Of a DNA stretch of 64,000 nt, positions 26,304 to 40,998 are shown one piece after another. The notes beneath the pieces were generated by a model that did no database searches, had not been told where the DNA came from, and saw only the letters and a list, made by a program, of their open reading frames with translations. Each line of letters starts with the position of its first letter. Position 1 is the first letter of the stretch. The DNA is taken from the NCBI RefSeq assembly GCF_048544455.1, contig NC_133537.1, forward strand, positions 18,413,541 through 18,477,540, in the 5' to 3' direction. Made by a program: the position numbers and the translations under genes. The DNA comes from Silene latifolia (Eukaryota; Streptophyta; Magnoliopsida; Caryophyllales; Caryophyllaceae).

Positions 26304-27628
26304 TGTAATACCCGTCCTTTTAGAGACCTGTTGACAGACGTTGACTGACCTGAGACACCTATCTAGACCTTCAGAAACCTTACGAGTGAAACCTTGTGAC
26401 GGTGTGAGTCTTTGAGTTCGTGTTACTCGATCTAGCGGAGGCTACTCGATCGCGTAGCTTGGGAACTCGATCGAGTAGAGGCCACTCGCTCAAGTAAGTG
26501 AGTTACTCGATCGAGTAACGTGAGTTCGGCGGGGAATTATAAATCTTAAGTCGTGAAACCCAAATCATTTCTCTACCTTTCTTCCTAAACCTAGATGCCG
26601 TCATTCCACTCCTCCTTCACCGTGGTTCATCTCCTTGAGGCCTTTGAAAGTGATTACACCATAGGGATGGGATGCTTGAGTCGGGTAGAGGTCTTGATGC
26701 CGGATGGCTTTGTATAGGTATGTTGTCATCATCATCATCGTCTTCCTTGATTTCAGTTATGTTTGTGTTAGTTTTAATTGGTGGTTATGCTGGTTGTAAT
26801 AGGTGATTGTGGTGGCTGCTTGTTGTCTTAATGGTCATGCGCGGATTCACTGCGGTTTGCTAAAGGTAGGTTTTCCTACTCAGTGTTGTTGGTTATCTAG
26901 AGTGTCTATTGTTGTTGTATGATTGGTTTAGTGTCGTTGTTGGTGGTGTAGATTGGTTGTTGTTGGCTGTTGCTATTGTATAGTGTGGTTGATTATAGAT
27001 GGTTGTCTGTGGTTCTCGAGGTGCGTCCTCGGCTGAGGAGAGTCACTTGCGGGAGTGGCTTCACGCCCTTGATTCGCCCTCTGTAAAACCCGCCACAGAG
27101 GGGATGTGAACATTAAGGAACATGGGTTATCGCTCGGATAGATGAGCGGGGCTTAGGTGGGAACGGCTGCGGGGCCCCACTGGCAGGACTGGACCTTCGG
27201 ACAGTCAGAGATGCGTGGTTGGTTGGAAGAGGTAGTGTATGTGTATTACTGTTTTCGTTATGTCGGCTTTTGTGCTTGTTACCTCAGTTACTGACCTTGT
27301 GTGGTATTGTTGTGTTGTCTTCTTTTGTTGTGTCTCCCGTGATCCACTGTGGTGAGCAGTCAGTCTTAGCAGGTTGATGTATGGATCGCAGCTGGGTGCT
27401 TGGAGGGACGAGTCTATCACGAGTCATGGCAGAGATAGTTTCACCTAGTTGGTAGTTGTCACGAGTTATATCTTTTGTATCGTTTGTTTGGTCTAAATCA
27501 CTTGTAATATAACATAATCGTTCTATTATCGACATTTGATTATTACTGTCCTCGGGCAACTGAGATGGTAACGCCCTTATCTGTTAGGGAAGGTCTTGTT
27601 AAGGCTCCTTGGTAGATGGGGTGTTACA
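26304..27628 (+). repeat. 3' LTR of the gypsy-type element
   Basis: Matches 5893-7218 closely, with scattered substitutions. The palindrome cluster is at about 26424-26520. It ends GTGTTACA against the duplication ATTTG. Confidence 0.9.
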
Positions 27629-27633
27629 ATTTG

Positions 27634-28351
27634 TATCGATACTTACACAGTTACATTATGAATTTTAGGCCACAGTTTTAATATCTATAAATTTTATGAA
27701 CTTCAAGTCATAATTCATGTAAACACTATGAACTTCTGTCATTGTTTCAATATTTGTAAATACTATGAACTCCAGGCCATATTATGAATATCAAAAATTC
27801 AACTCATAAATAATTTTTCCCTTTTTCGTATCGAATTTCAACATATATGAGTCTTACATTACTTTCATGAGATATGTTCGTTCTTTCCATGATGAACGAA
27901 TATGGCTCAATGAGGCCGCAAAATTAGGTTTACCATAATGCCATATTCTCAATCTCTACTATTGGCCGAGTCTTTATGAAATGTCACATTCACTTCCAGG
28001 AATGGATCAAATTTCAAATCTCATTATACTGTTCAACTTCAGATGAACAAGATTCAATTCAGAAATAATTTACCCTTTAATAAAGACCGCTTCAAACTCA
28101 ATTGCGGGTCATAAAATCATAGTTGTGAACTTCTGGCCACTAGCCTTTACATGTGAACTTCTGGCCACTTACCTTATACAATATGAATATATTATGAATA
28201 TATTGTATTGATGAGACGGTGTTAAATTATTACACACCTTTAAAACTTTGAACTTCAGGCCAAAGTTATAATGTGGACATATCTCCTCATCTTTGTGAAA
28301 TAAAACTTTTGGAACTTCAGGCCCAAAATATATAATACGTTCTTTTACAAA
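27634..28351 (-). other. Interior of the outer LTR element, resumed
   Basis: Non-coding. It contains repeated words such as GAACTTC(A/T)GGCC at 28091, 28168 and 28247, also seen in the other interior half (3634, 4245). No gene is supported. Confidence 0.5.
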
Positions 28352-28364
28352 ACTGGTTACCCAA

Positions 28365-28586
28365 TCAAACCAAGTGGTGTTAGTCCAGTGGTAGCTGGGT
28401 TAAACCTTGAAGCTTGCAGAAATGCAGGAGTTGAGAGGTCTCAGGTTCGACTACCAGCTGGGGCGATGATCACTTGGCCACTGCAGCCCCCGAAGGGAGT
28501 GGCTTACATGGTCCATGTGGTGGTGCGGGAATGCATGGGCCCGTGGGGACTCAACCCCCTCGTCATCAAAAAAAAAAAAAAAAAAA
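28365..28586 (+). mobile_element. tRNA-derived SINE with poly(A) tail
   Basis: An A box (TAGTCCAGTGG, about 28382) and a B box (GGTTCGACTAC, about 28445) form an internal RNA polymerase III promoter. A unique body follows, ending in a run of about 19 A. The 13-bp duplication ACTGGTTACCCAA flanks it at 28352-28364 and 28587-28599, as expected from target-primed reverse transcription. The 99-residue frame across it is not a gene. Confidence 0.9.
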
Positions 28587-28599
28587 ACTGGTTACCCAA

Positions 28600-29041
28600 A
28601 TATATGGAACTTCAAGTCCAAAAAGATATAGAATTGATAAATAACATATACACCATGAACACCATGAATATCATTATATGTAAATAAAGCTGACAATATA
28701 TCATAAATAAACAATCAAATTACGTTATTGATGCCAACCTACGGAATTGATCACAATTATAGATTAAATTATAACAATACGATAATACTATGTTAAATAA
28801 AGTCATTAAGCAACAACGTTCTTCTGACATTGTTCCATTACCCCCAAGATAGAATTAATTAGACAATTTCTCATATTTTATTGTTTGTTAGTGTTTATCA
28901 CTCATGATTAGATACCATGTAGTAGTGTTAACGTGTCATGATCATGAATAATGATCAAATTTCAATGTACATCAATGTACCTACCTGCCTTTTCTTGGTT
29001 AGGGTACCGTAGGTTGTTAAAAAAACTCTGTATTAGATTAG
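28600..29041 (-). other. Leader-side interior of the outer LTR element
   Basis: AT-rich, with no gene seen. On the minus strand this is the region just downstream of the primer-binding site. Confidence 0.5.
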
Positions 29042-29059
29042 AGACTCGTGCTGATAACG
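29042..29059 (-). other. Primer-binding site of the outer LTR element
   Basis: The minus strand reads TTATCAGCACGAGTCTC right after the LTR. It resembles the initiator-Met primer site TGGTATCAGAGC with small changes, and it sets the minus-strand orientation. Confidence 0.65.
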
Positions 29060-29246
29060 TATTGTGAAATAAAGAGAGAAGAGAATTGTAAAGAGAAATT
29101 AAAGAGAATATAAAAGAGACAAAACTGTATTCTTATTCCATATGAAGGGTATATATATACAATACAAAAGGTAGAGTTTCCATAAAGATAATATATTCTA
29201 TAATCCTATAAAATGGACATCCATATAATAATAATATTTCATAACA
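29060..29246 (-). repeat. 5' LTR of the outer element
   Basis: 187 bp, the partner of 1614-1801. It is followed by TSD TTGTG at 29247-29251. Confidence 0.9.
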
Positions 29247-29251
29247 TTGTG

Positions 29252-29729
29252 TACTTTGTCTAAAATTTTTTTAGGTATAATGAAAATAATATTTCTACAT
29301 TTAAGTTTAAATAGTTTTGGCCCTTAGTATTTTTATCAGGAATCCGAAAATAATAACTATATTATAGAGTTTACTTAAATAGGAAGATTAACTATACACT
29401 AATTTTTTTAGGCGTATACTTGTGAGTAGCCTCACTCCATTTAGATTAAACTAAATACTTTTTTTTTTGACAATCAGGTTAACGAGATCTACATTTTAAT
29501 AGCAAGTGCAATGGAAGAACTTTATATAAAGTTCTTCTTTTGCCATGTAAAATTTTGACAATTTCAATAATTAAGAACTTTTTGGTACAATGGAAGAACT
29601 TTAAATAAAGTTCTTTAATGAGGTCATAATTAATTTGTTATCTCTACAATTTCTTATTTTTTGGGAAGAACTTGGGATTCTTTTTTTCAAACCTAGTTTG
29701 TTCATTTAAGAACAAACTTTAGTGATATT
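29252..29729. other. AT-rich intergenic DNA with small hairpins
   Basis: No gene is supported. 29504-29540 (AAGAACTTTATATAAAGTTCTT) and 29588-29622 (AAGAACTTTAAATAAAGTTCTT) contain two near-identical palindromes, each preceded by CAATGG, probably relics of a MITE. Confidence 0.45.
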
Positions 29730-29954
29730 GAGTAGGTCTCCTGAGAGACCATTGTACAATTTTAAAAAAACGTGGTACAAAAGATAATAAAATAGGTACA
29801 AATCATGATTAAAGATAAGATGGGTACATTTATTATGTAAATAGTTACGAAATTACTATGTCACGATTAACAACAAAAGAGTCACGGAATATAAATAAAA
29901 GGGTACGGTAGACTGGTCTCTCAATAACTTTTTGAAAGACCGTCTCTCCTAAGT
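29730..29954. mobile_element. Short retroposon-like element with 12-bp TSD
   Basis: 225 bp bounded by TTTAGTGATATT at 29718-29729 and 29955-29966. Its ends carry GGTCTC and GAGACC-type words (GTAGGTCTCC at the left; CTGGTCTCTCA and GACCGTCTCTCC at the right). A variable-length 12-bp duplication favours target-primed insertion (SINE or LINE tail). I cannot name the family. A related GTGAGACGGTCT hairpin occurs in the sugar transporter gene at 62642. Confidence 0.6.
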
Positions 29955-30400
29955 TTTAGTGATATTCCTCATAGAAAAAAAAATAACTTGTAAAGAAATC
30001 GAATCGAATTCTATGCTATCAATATTTTATTATCACAATATCTCCATCTTAACAACTATACTAAGGCCTCGTTTGGTTCATGTAGGAGTTGAATTCCCGT
30101 GTTAATTTGCAACTCATTGGAATCCAACTCCCATATACAATTCACATGAATTGATAAAAACATGTTTGGTTGCCTTGGAGGAGTTTGTTTTTCCCATGAA
30201 TTAAACTTCCATGTACTGTTTGTTTGAACTATTTCAATTCACCCGATTTTAAGCAATACCTAATTTGTAAGAGTGGATGAGTAAATTTGGAGGAAAATGG
30301 ATGGAGGAGTTTACAATTACCTATGAGGGGGTGGGTAATCAAACTCCTACATCATGTAGGAGTTGAAAACTCCAAAACTCCCTTGGAGTTGTAAACTCCC

Positions 30401-30626
30401 GGAAGATGATAGAGTTACACCAGGTGTATGAGGCCCTCATACACCACCAATAACAACGCGCCACTTGTCTAACTCAAAGAATCTGATTTAATCTAATTAA
30501 TCCCTTGATTTCTTCATTAATTACCCCCCCCCCCTAATTAATGTTCTCGGTATTGCCATATATTTTATTAATTAAAAAAAACTTCTCTCCTAATTTTTAT
30601 TTAACTCTTATTTATTACTAATACCT
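30401..30626 (+). repeat. Left TIR of the giant MULE
   Basis: Pairs with 58248-58437 in inverted orientation at high identity. It includes a C run (about 30524) that is shorter in the partner. Confidence 0.85.
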
Positions 30627-30680
30627 TATGTCCATTAGACTAAACCACTTCACCCACTAAATTATACTGTCATATGTCCA

Positions 30681-34305
<3,625 letters not shown>

Positions 34306-34306
<1 letters not shown>

Positions 34307-34330
34307 ATATATATATATATATATATATAT
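34306..34330. repeat. (TA)n between family E copy 3 and E4
   Basis: About 12 TA units. Confidence 0.9.
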
Positions 34331-35525
34331 CGCGACAAGATCCGATGAGTCCACCTATATTTTTGAGTCCCATGAGTCTACTTATGTATCACACACTATA
34401 CACAAGAATATCACGAATAATGAAAACTACTATTATAATGAAAACAGTTAGTTGAATTGCTCTAACGACTTGTTTACATGTTGCCTGATTATTTGCACGA
34501 TTATAACAAAAGCAACATTGTAAGCAAGGGTGAACACGAGAATGAAAGTGAATTGAAGAAAAAAGCTATTCAAGTGCTTCAAGTTTTCGAGTTTAATCGT
34601 AAAAATAAAAAGACGGACAAGTTGAACATTCGATTCATGGTTTTTTTTATGGTCAGAAGACAATTGTCTCCAAGAAAGCAAAGTGTGCAGAGTACAAAAT
34701 AGAAACATTACAAACCAACCTGAAAAAAATGAACTGAAGTTGGACAACATATTTTATGAAACGAGTCTAAAACAGAAATAATTACTGCTAATTGTCCCAG
34801 CATAGCCAGATAGATTATCAAGATACAAATACTAGTGAAACATTGTCCAAGGCGCATATAAAAATTTGGTGTGTCTCTAATGAGGGGAAGATCCACTTAA
34901 ACCTCGTATCGTATCAGGAGCATCCGATAAAGCCAAGCAGCAACACTATCTAAATAGGGTCATACAGCCTTCTTTACAATGAATATCATTCTAAGAAATT
35001 TACTACAGATCCAAATACAACATGAACAAATAGGTAAACCAAGATTAAATGAGTATATATAAATCTATTAGAGTACTAACAAAGGCGACAAGTAGTCTTG
35101 TGTAAGGCGACTTTACACAAAGATCATGTAAAACGGATCCATACCACAAGAAAATCATGCTATATTAGTGTGAAGTGAAAGTTAGATGGTGAAAGGCGGA
35201 GTTAGGTTCAGTGGTTTGATATTGTATAGTATAACCCGTGATATTGTTTAGTACAACCAGTGATATTGTTTATTGTAAAGTGTGATATTATTTTGTATAA
35301 CTTGTGATACTCTTTTACTGGACTCACAGACTAAGATACAGTATCACAGGTTATACTAAACAATATCACAGCTCAGACTTTAAAAAATAAAAAAAACTTT
35401 TTTTTATCCATAATTTTTTTTTTAATTCATAAAAAAAACCGTGATATTTTTGTGTAGAGCGTGTGATACATAAGTGGACTCACGGGACTCAAAAAGATAG
35501 GGTGGACTCATGTGATCCTAATTAG

Positions 35526-35529
<4 letters not shown>
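34331..35529. mobile_element. E4: second TA-microsatellite TIR element (1.2 kb)
   Basis: Inverted ends of about 70 bp share GATGAGTCCACC-type, TTTTTGAGTCCC, TGAGTC and ACTTATGTATCACAC words, with (TA)n on both sides. The interior at 35220-35370 holds degenerate GTGATATTGTTTAGT units. The open frames at 34448-34750 match nothing I know. It differs from family E but shares the target preference and the GAGTCC word near the ends. Confidence 0.7.

Positions 35530-35563
<34 letters not shown>
35530..35563. repeat. (TA)n right of E4
   Basis: About 16 TA units, ending at the right arm of the palindrome. Confidence 0.9.
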
Positions 35564-35564
<1 letters not shown>

Positions 35565-35595
35565 ACTGGACATATGACAGTATAATTTAGTGGGT

Positions 35596-35660
35596 GCAGT
35601 GGTTTAGTTGATGCTTTCCTTACTAAGTGTCTCGTGTTCGAATCCTCTTGTGGGTTTTTC
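35596..35660 (+). repeat. tRNA-like fragment
   Basis: An A-box-like GTGGTTTAGTTGATGC and a B-box-like GTTCGAATCC are spaced as in a tRNA-derived SINE head. There is no cloverleaf and no poly(A) tail. Confidence 0.4.
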
Positions 35661-35836
35661 TTTTTGTTTTTGGCATAATTTTGCACAAGTTAACTGAATG
35701 CTATTCTAATACTTGAAGACATAAACTCAATACTGTGAAAATGAATTAAGAAAAATAGTCATTGATTTTGATTGATCATACATTATTTGTTTAAAGAAGT
35801 CAAATGATATACAAAAAAAAATTCATACTTCCTATT

Positions 35837-38304
35837 TACAACCTATGACTATAATTAGTATATTGAGAATATTGAGAATTTGAATATTGTGACCTAAATT
35901 GTGGAGTCTGTTGTGATTGGGAGAACGTCGGAGTATTTTGTGATGCTGTAAAACGTGGAGTATTTTGTGTACCACTAAAGCCACTCATAAAGGATGAAGC
36001 ATCATCGTTTGCAACATGCCGGGTTGGGTTCGTATTTGGGGGGAGCGTAGTGGTCGTCGGATCCTCATCGTTTGTCTTTCTCCTTCTCTTTGTCTGTCTT
36101 ACAATACGTCTTCTGCCATTCCCTCGCTTGTCAGGGGGTCTCTAATGTCACCTTCTTGTTGAGGTGTGTTTATGATAGTCTCCCTAGGTCATAGTCTCCT
36201 ACGACCCCACATTTTTGAGGAAACTCCACCTGCCGCAAATGAATCTATAGACTGTATCCCAGCATGAGCCTCCAGCTCTTTGATTAGTTCATCGGTTCTG
36301 CTATTATAAATGGCAGAAGATCCTTTACTTTGCATAGCCAACCTCTTAATGTAATCATTTTTTACCATTATCTCAAGAGACCTTTTAACACGTTCTGACT
36401 CATCCAGGTTGTAGCACCCAACCCGAATATTTTCGTATCCTCTAACCAAATCCTTGCGCCAGCGATCCAATATGTATTTGTCTGGGATAGCTTTTACGTC
36501 CAACACATCAAGACACTTCATGATATGGCGACATAAGATCCTTCTAAATTCAAACATCTTACAACCACATTTATACTCACCAGTGATTGTGTCAATACTC
36601 ACTTCAAAACTTCTTCGATCTTTCTTCCAAAATGCTTCTGTCACTTTTGATGTGGCCCTAAACCTCTTGATGAAACCCAAACTATATGGAAGAGTTTCGA
36701 CGTTGGTGCTTATAAAACCATATACCTCAGTTTTCACCTCTCCGAATTTACTGTTTGTGTAGACCTTACTAAAGATATCCTCGAATAATATCATGGGATC
36801 CCATTTAAGTGGGCTCTTAATGTCTTTGGCGTTATTGACTTTCTCGTCCTCCACCTTTTTCTCTATGGCATCCTCGTACTGCTTCATGAATTGCATCAGG
36901 CCGGTTTCTATGCTCATGTACGTTTTAATAAATCTGTTTGTTTGTTCACTCCTCTGAGTAGAAGACATACCCGCACAGAAAGTGTCTTTCCAAAAAAACA
37001 GGCATCCACCGCTGTCTCATATCCCATGCACCCCTCAACCATTTGTTGCGTCGCAAGTTGTATTTTTCCATGAAATCGTCCCACATATCTTGCAGTTCCT
37101 CCTCCGTGATACTCTCGTGCACAAGCGTACGCAAATCTCTGTCAATCTGAGGAAATTGTGGGTGGTCTTTTAAATTCTTATCAGCGTTTTGAAGAATATG
37201 CCAAGGGCATAATTTATGTTTAGTCTCCGGGAACACTTTCTTGATTGCGCCCTCCATTGCTTTACATTGATCAGTTATTAAGACGGTCGGAGCTCTCCCC
37301 ATACATTCCATCCACTTCTCAAACACTCACTCGAATGACTCGGTGTCTTCGTATGAAATTAAAGTCGCTGTATATAATATTGTACTTCCATGATGATTAA
37401 ATCCAACGAATGGACAGAAAGGCATCTGGTACCTATTGCTTAGGAATGTACTATCGAACGACGATGGGTCACCAAAAGCCTTGTACATGGCACGACATCG
37501 TGCATCAGTCCAGAAAATGTTCAACAGCTTATTATCCGCGTCCCTTTCAACAGCGTAGTAAAAATCTGGATTCTGCGCTTTTAAGCCCTCGAAATAATTT
37601 AAGACCTCTTTAGCGTCAGCACGAAACCTACTTTTGCGACGTTCGCTGTTGATGAAGTTTATCGCGTCCTGCCCATTGAAATGTAGATTATGAATCCCTC
37701 CAACCTCCCTAACTAATATGTTGAGATTCCGGGTAATTGGTATGCCAGCTCTGTCGTTCAACATCAATCTGGTCTTGAAATATTCGCTTATGTGCCTATA
37801 ATTGACTACATGCTAGCTAACTTCAGGATTCAAATCGTGATTATGTACCAAATCACAAGTACATATTAAAAATTTCCCAGTGTCGTGATTTAATTTCCCA
37901 AATACATACATTTTACATGGTGTTATACACGAGCTTTTCTTCGTCGTATTGCCCTCTGAACACATAAGCCTAATCTTGTTCATCATGTGGAATCGTGGTT
38001 CTTTATCCCCAACTTCGTTTCGACGTACCCCCTGCTCCTTGAAGGGAGCCAAAAGTTGGATACTACGAACATGAAGTTTAAACCCCGTCTTATAAGCGTA
38101 AGTATAACAGAAAGCGGCAAACTGTTCCCCTGAATCAAATTCCGCACTAACCGTAGGCTCAATAGCTGGTTGATTGTCTTCATTACCTTCCAGAACATGT
38201 GCTGCATGCCGTAACAATTCAGTGGCTGTGTCATTCTCGTCAATGACTTCGTTTTCTCCCTCCTCCTCGATATACAGAGCATTTAAATCAAAACTATTCG
38301 ACAT
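35837..38304 (-). pseudogene. FAR1-type MULE transposase, decayed
   Basis: The first plausible ATG is at 38304 (MSNSFDLNALYIEEEGENE). Domains in order: a FAR1-like WRKY-GCM1 zinc finger (about 38150-37815, ending CDLVHNHDLNPEVS); a MULE transposase domain with first Asp in FDSTFLSNRY, second Asp in VLITDQCKAMEG, CPWHI, and a later Glu in RSEQTN; and a SWIM zinc finger (CGCKMFEFRRILCRH). A basic C-terminus ends at the TAA at 35837. Lesions: TAG near 37813, TGA near 37327, a T-run frameshift near 36990, TGA near 36187 with the frame continuing, and a C-run frameshift near 36135. The family cuts and pastes Mutator elements and also includes domesticated FAR1/FRS regulators. The TIRs around it and the lesions argue for a transposon copy, now inactive. 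Confidence 0.85.
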
Positions 38305-38689
38305 TTTAAAATTATGAAGGTTGATTTGAGAAGATGAAGGTGATGGAGTTGATGATAACTTAGAGTTTGCTGTGTTGAACAACTTTGACTGTGGAAGTTG
38401 AAAGGTTAAATCTCAATTTACTTTTAATTATTTTTAATTTTTACTCATATTTTATTTTTAATTATTTTTAATTTTAAAAATAAAACCTACTATTTACGGT
38501 GGAAGTTGGAAGGTTTTCTCCCTAATTTACTTTTAATTAATTTTAATTTAAAGCAACTTTGTTGAAAAATTCCCGCCTAATTTTTCCGCCAACCTAATCC
38601 TACGATTATCCATACTCCCTATAAAACCCTATGATTTAGTCATATTGTACTTTTTTTTTCAACTACAAAATCTTTCAAATATTAAGATT
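38305..38689. promoter_or_regulatory. Shared divergent promoter region
   Basis: 385 bp separates the start of the transposase (minus) from the start of the 144-aa gene (plus). A TATA box, TATAAAA at 38620-38626, lies about 64 bp before the plus-strand ATG. The region holds repeated words (GTGGAAGTTG and AAGGTT near 38387 and 38501) that could be paired protein-binding sites. No convincing TATA was found for the transposase side. Confidence 0.5.
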
Positions 38690-39124
38690 ATGGGTGTCTT
38701 GCCGTCACCATATTGCGCCCCCTCATTTGTAACAACCCTAGAAAGTTATGACAAGTTGCTCAGTAGAGATCCGACATTCTTAATTGGGGAGGAGTTCATG
38801 GAAAGGGTGATGATCAATCGTCAGAAATTTATTGATCTTGCAGGCGCTAGGTTGGGTTTTTTACCTGGTTGTGACACTTACCCAGTCGTTCCTAGGCCAA
38901 GAAGGCCTCTTACAATGAAAATGACATCTAAATTGTCTACTGGGCGTATCCAACTTACTTCAGAAGCAGCAATTGTCGTACTCGACATTCAAGCTATTCT
39001 AGATTATTATGAGATTGATGATCGCGACATAGAAGGTGAATGGAGGAACTATTGGGAGATGGAGAGGGATTATATCATTAGAACTGGCGTAATTCCAAGT
39101 CACCTATGGTGCTTTCTTGTGTAA
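38690..39124 (+). CDS. Unknown 144-aa protein, divergent from the transposase
   Basis: The ATG at 38690 begins MGVLPSPYCAPSFVTTLESY. An earlier in-frame non-ATG extension is unlikely because it runs through the TATA-to-ATG leader. The middle is proline/arginine-rich (PVVPRPRRPLTMKMTSK) and the C-terminal third is acidic and aromatic (DYYEIDDRDIEGEWRNYWEMERDYI). No signal peptide or clear membrane segment is seen. It faces away from the transposase gene across a short intergenic region, the arrangement in which Mutator and VANDAL accessory genes often lie. I recognise no family. Unlike the transposase it has no internal stop or frameshift. A role in transposition or anti-silencing is only a guess from position. 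Confidence 0.55.
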   Translation: MGVLPSPYCAPSFVTTLESYDKLLSRDPTFLIGEEFMERVMINRQKFIDLAGARLGFLPGCDTYPVVPRPRRPLTMKMTSKLSTGRIQLTSEAAIVVLDIQAILDYYEIDDRDIEGEWRNYWEMERDYIIRTGVIPSHLWCFLV

Positions 39125-39609
39125 AAAGTTTAATTCGATCAAATAATATTCAAGAATTGTTATGATTACTAGCATTTGTTAATATTTAATTTTAATTAAA
39201 TTTATCTTACTTGAACAATTTAGATTAAATATATCTTACGTAAACAATTTCAGAATTTACAAACTTTTCTATAAATTTGCTAATTATTTGGTTAAGATAT
39301 CACGGGATAAAATTAAAAAAGTAACGTTATCATATAAGAGATTAAAAAAGTAACGTTATCATATAAGTAAAAAAAAATCGATAATTTCTATTTACATAAA
39401 TAAAAAAAATCGATTAAAGAATATTAAAGGACACAATTTCATATTATTAAATTAATTAAAGAAGTAGTCATTCTATTGGAATATTGAAGGACAAAATGTC
39501 ATTTCCTAAACATATTTATTTAAAAACAACTTCCAACTCCTTCAACAAAATTTATTAATTAAAATAAAATCCGTGGCAATTGAAACGACACATGTTTCAT
39601 TATCTCATC
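39125..39609. other. AT-rich spacer between MULE genes
   Basis: No gene seen. A short direct duplication of AGTAACGTTATCATATAAG occurs at 39331 and 39349-39366. Confidence 0.5.
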
Positions 39610-39617
39610 TATAAATA
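39610..39617 (+). promoter_or_regulatory. TATA box for the 92-aa gene
   Basis: TATAAATA lies about 134 bp before the ATG at 39751, followed by a CT/AC-rich leader of plant type. Confidence 0.5.
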
Positions 39618-39750
39618 CACATTCAGTAAATGCAAACCCTAGTTTCTCAACTAACCATTTCTCATTCCATTTCTAATTTCCTTCTCCATCTCTTAAAACC
39701 CTAAGCTCTCAAGAACCCTAAATCTTTAAACTCCAAACTTCTTGTTTAAA

Positions 39751-40029
39751 ATGGATCGGAACATTCACTTAACATTGATACACATCGAGATGAACAAATA
39801 CTACATCCGTCGCTTAGATGATATAGAGATAAAGATCAACGACTTCCTTGATAAGATTCGGGAGATGGGCATTAGTCATGACGTCTTGTCGGAGGCAGAG
39901 CAGTTGCAGTTGCATGCATATTATGCATCTGCTTTACGAGACCTCCAAATAACAAAGGAGGAGAGGATCATTCTCATGGAAGAGAATGAGTCCCTTGAAA
40001 ATGTTATTGTTAATTATTTTTCAAATTAA
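39751..40029 (+). CDS. Small helical/coiled-coil protein 1 (92 aa)
   Basis: ATG at 39751 (MDRNIHLTLIHIEM). The sequence is almost free of Pro and Gly and predicted helical, with heptad-like Leu/Ile spacing (YYIRRLDDIEIKINDFLDKI; later EERIILMEENESLENVI). Its own TATA and leader suggest a separate gene. Length, helix content and the C-terminal pattern basic-x-hydrophobic-Glu-x-x-Ile/Glu-x-x-Leu-Glu resemble three other small genes at 40729, 41259 and 41933, so I infer a paralogous family. Function unknown; coiled-coil proteins usually oligomerise or bind a partner such as the transposase. Confidence 0.55.
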   Translation: MDRNIHLTLIHIEMNKYYIRRLDDIEIKINDFLDKIREMGISHDVLSEAEQLQLHAYYASALRDLQITKEERIILMEENESLENVIVNYFSN

Positions 40030-40488
40030 TTTAGTATGTATGTATGTATGTTGTACCCAAATCCATAATTTTTCCTATTTGGGTATTCATCTCGGTTTGT
40101 AAGTTTTTAATTTGTATAATATTTAAATTATATAAAATGTGGACTTGTAGTATTTTCCATTTATGTACTTTATTCAATTCCACCTCTTTTACTTGTATAT
40201 TTGAACCGTTAAAATTGATTTGACAAAACACAACACAAAAAGAATAATGAAATGAACAATTTAAATTGATTTGACATAATACAAACCATAAAGAGTAATA
40301 AAAAATGAACAATTCAAATTTGATTTGACTAAACACAACTTGAAATGACTAATGTTGCGTGTGTAAGAAAATCCGGCGGCATGCATAAAGTCACAAGTCT
40401 GAAAATGATTTGACTTCCAAATCACATCAAGTCACAACTTTTAATAAAAAAAAATCGATTTTAAGACCCTAATGCTTCCTTTTCCCAT
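40030..40488. other. AT-rich spacer between MULE genes
   Basis: No gene seen. Near-direct repeats of AATTTGATTTGAC(A/T)AA occur at 40214, 40263 and 40316, in the upstream region of the next gene. Confidence 0.5.
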
Positions 40489-40728
40489 TATAAAAGGCAA
40501 AAGACATTCATCTAAAAATTATCCTTCAAAAGACAAACCCTAATCGATTATTTTCCATACTCCTCCATTCTCAATCAAGGTATTTATTCTTTTATCTTCA
40601 ATTATTGTTTGAGTTTTTTGTTTTTGTCACAATCGATTTTATTGAATAAATCACAAAATCGATTTTTTTAACTATCTATTTAACTGAATGTGCGGTTGTT
40701 GCTTCTTAATTTAATTAACTTGTTTCAG
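40489..40728 (+). promoter_or_regulatory. TATA box and 5' UTR intron of the 89-aa gene
   Basis: TATAAAA at 40489-40495. A likely leader intron runs from GTATTT at 40580 to TTGTTTCAG at 40728, directly before the ATG. A spliced leader argues that this is a real transcribed gene. Confidence 0.55.
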
Positions 40729-40998
40729 ATGGATAGACAGTTTATTTGTTTCTTAGTTGAATACACAATGGATCGCAGAAACGTTCTCGCTCGGCTGCGA
40801 GAGATTAACACTCAGTTGGAAACCCTAATCAACAGAGCGTCTCATGTACGAGACATGGCGATAACAAGAGGGATGCATGACGTTCAAGCAAATATGGATG
40901 ATATGATAAGCTATGTAAGGGCAAATCGCGAACCAGCGCAAATACAAATTAGGAAAATTGAAAGGGAGATTGTTCAACTTGAATCTCTTGGATTTTAA
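40729..40998 (+). CDS. Small helical/coiled-coil protein 2 (89 aa)
   Basis: ATG at 40729 immediately after a 3' splice site; the frame encodes MDRQFICFLVEYTMDRRNVL and onward to a TAA at 40996. A helical body (LARLREINTQLETLINRASH) and a C-terminal heptad-like segment (IQIRKIEREIVQLESLGF) align by eye with genes 41933 (FRKDLEREIGALEAIL) and 41259 (LREEFEDNIKTLQSLV). The N-terminal MDR is shared with the gene at 39751. No known family is recognised. The frame is intact. Confidence 0.55.
   Translation: MDRQFICFLVEYTMDRRNVLARLREINTQLETLINRASHVRDMAITRGMHDVQANMDDMISYVRANREPAQIQIRKIEREIVQLESLGF

Noticed and set aside
28388-28687. 99-residue frame over the SINE
   Set aside because: It includes the RNA polymerase III boxes and the poly(A) tail of the SINE, so it is not protein-coding.
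34448-34750. Open frames of 100 and 74 residues inside element E4
   Set aside because: Overlapping frames on both strands, no recognisable family, and no promoter. I could not exclude a captured exon but cannot support a gene.
35837-38304. Domesticated, functional FAR1/FRS host gene
   Set aside because: The zinc finger, MULE and SWIM domains fit either case, but the gene has at least three stops and two frameshifts and lies between Mutator TIRs with a target duplication.
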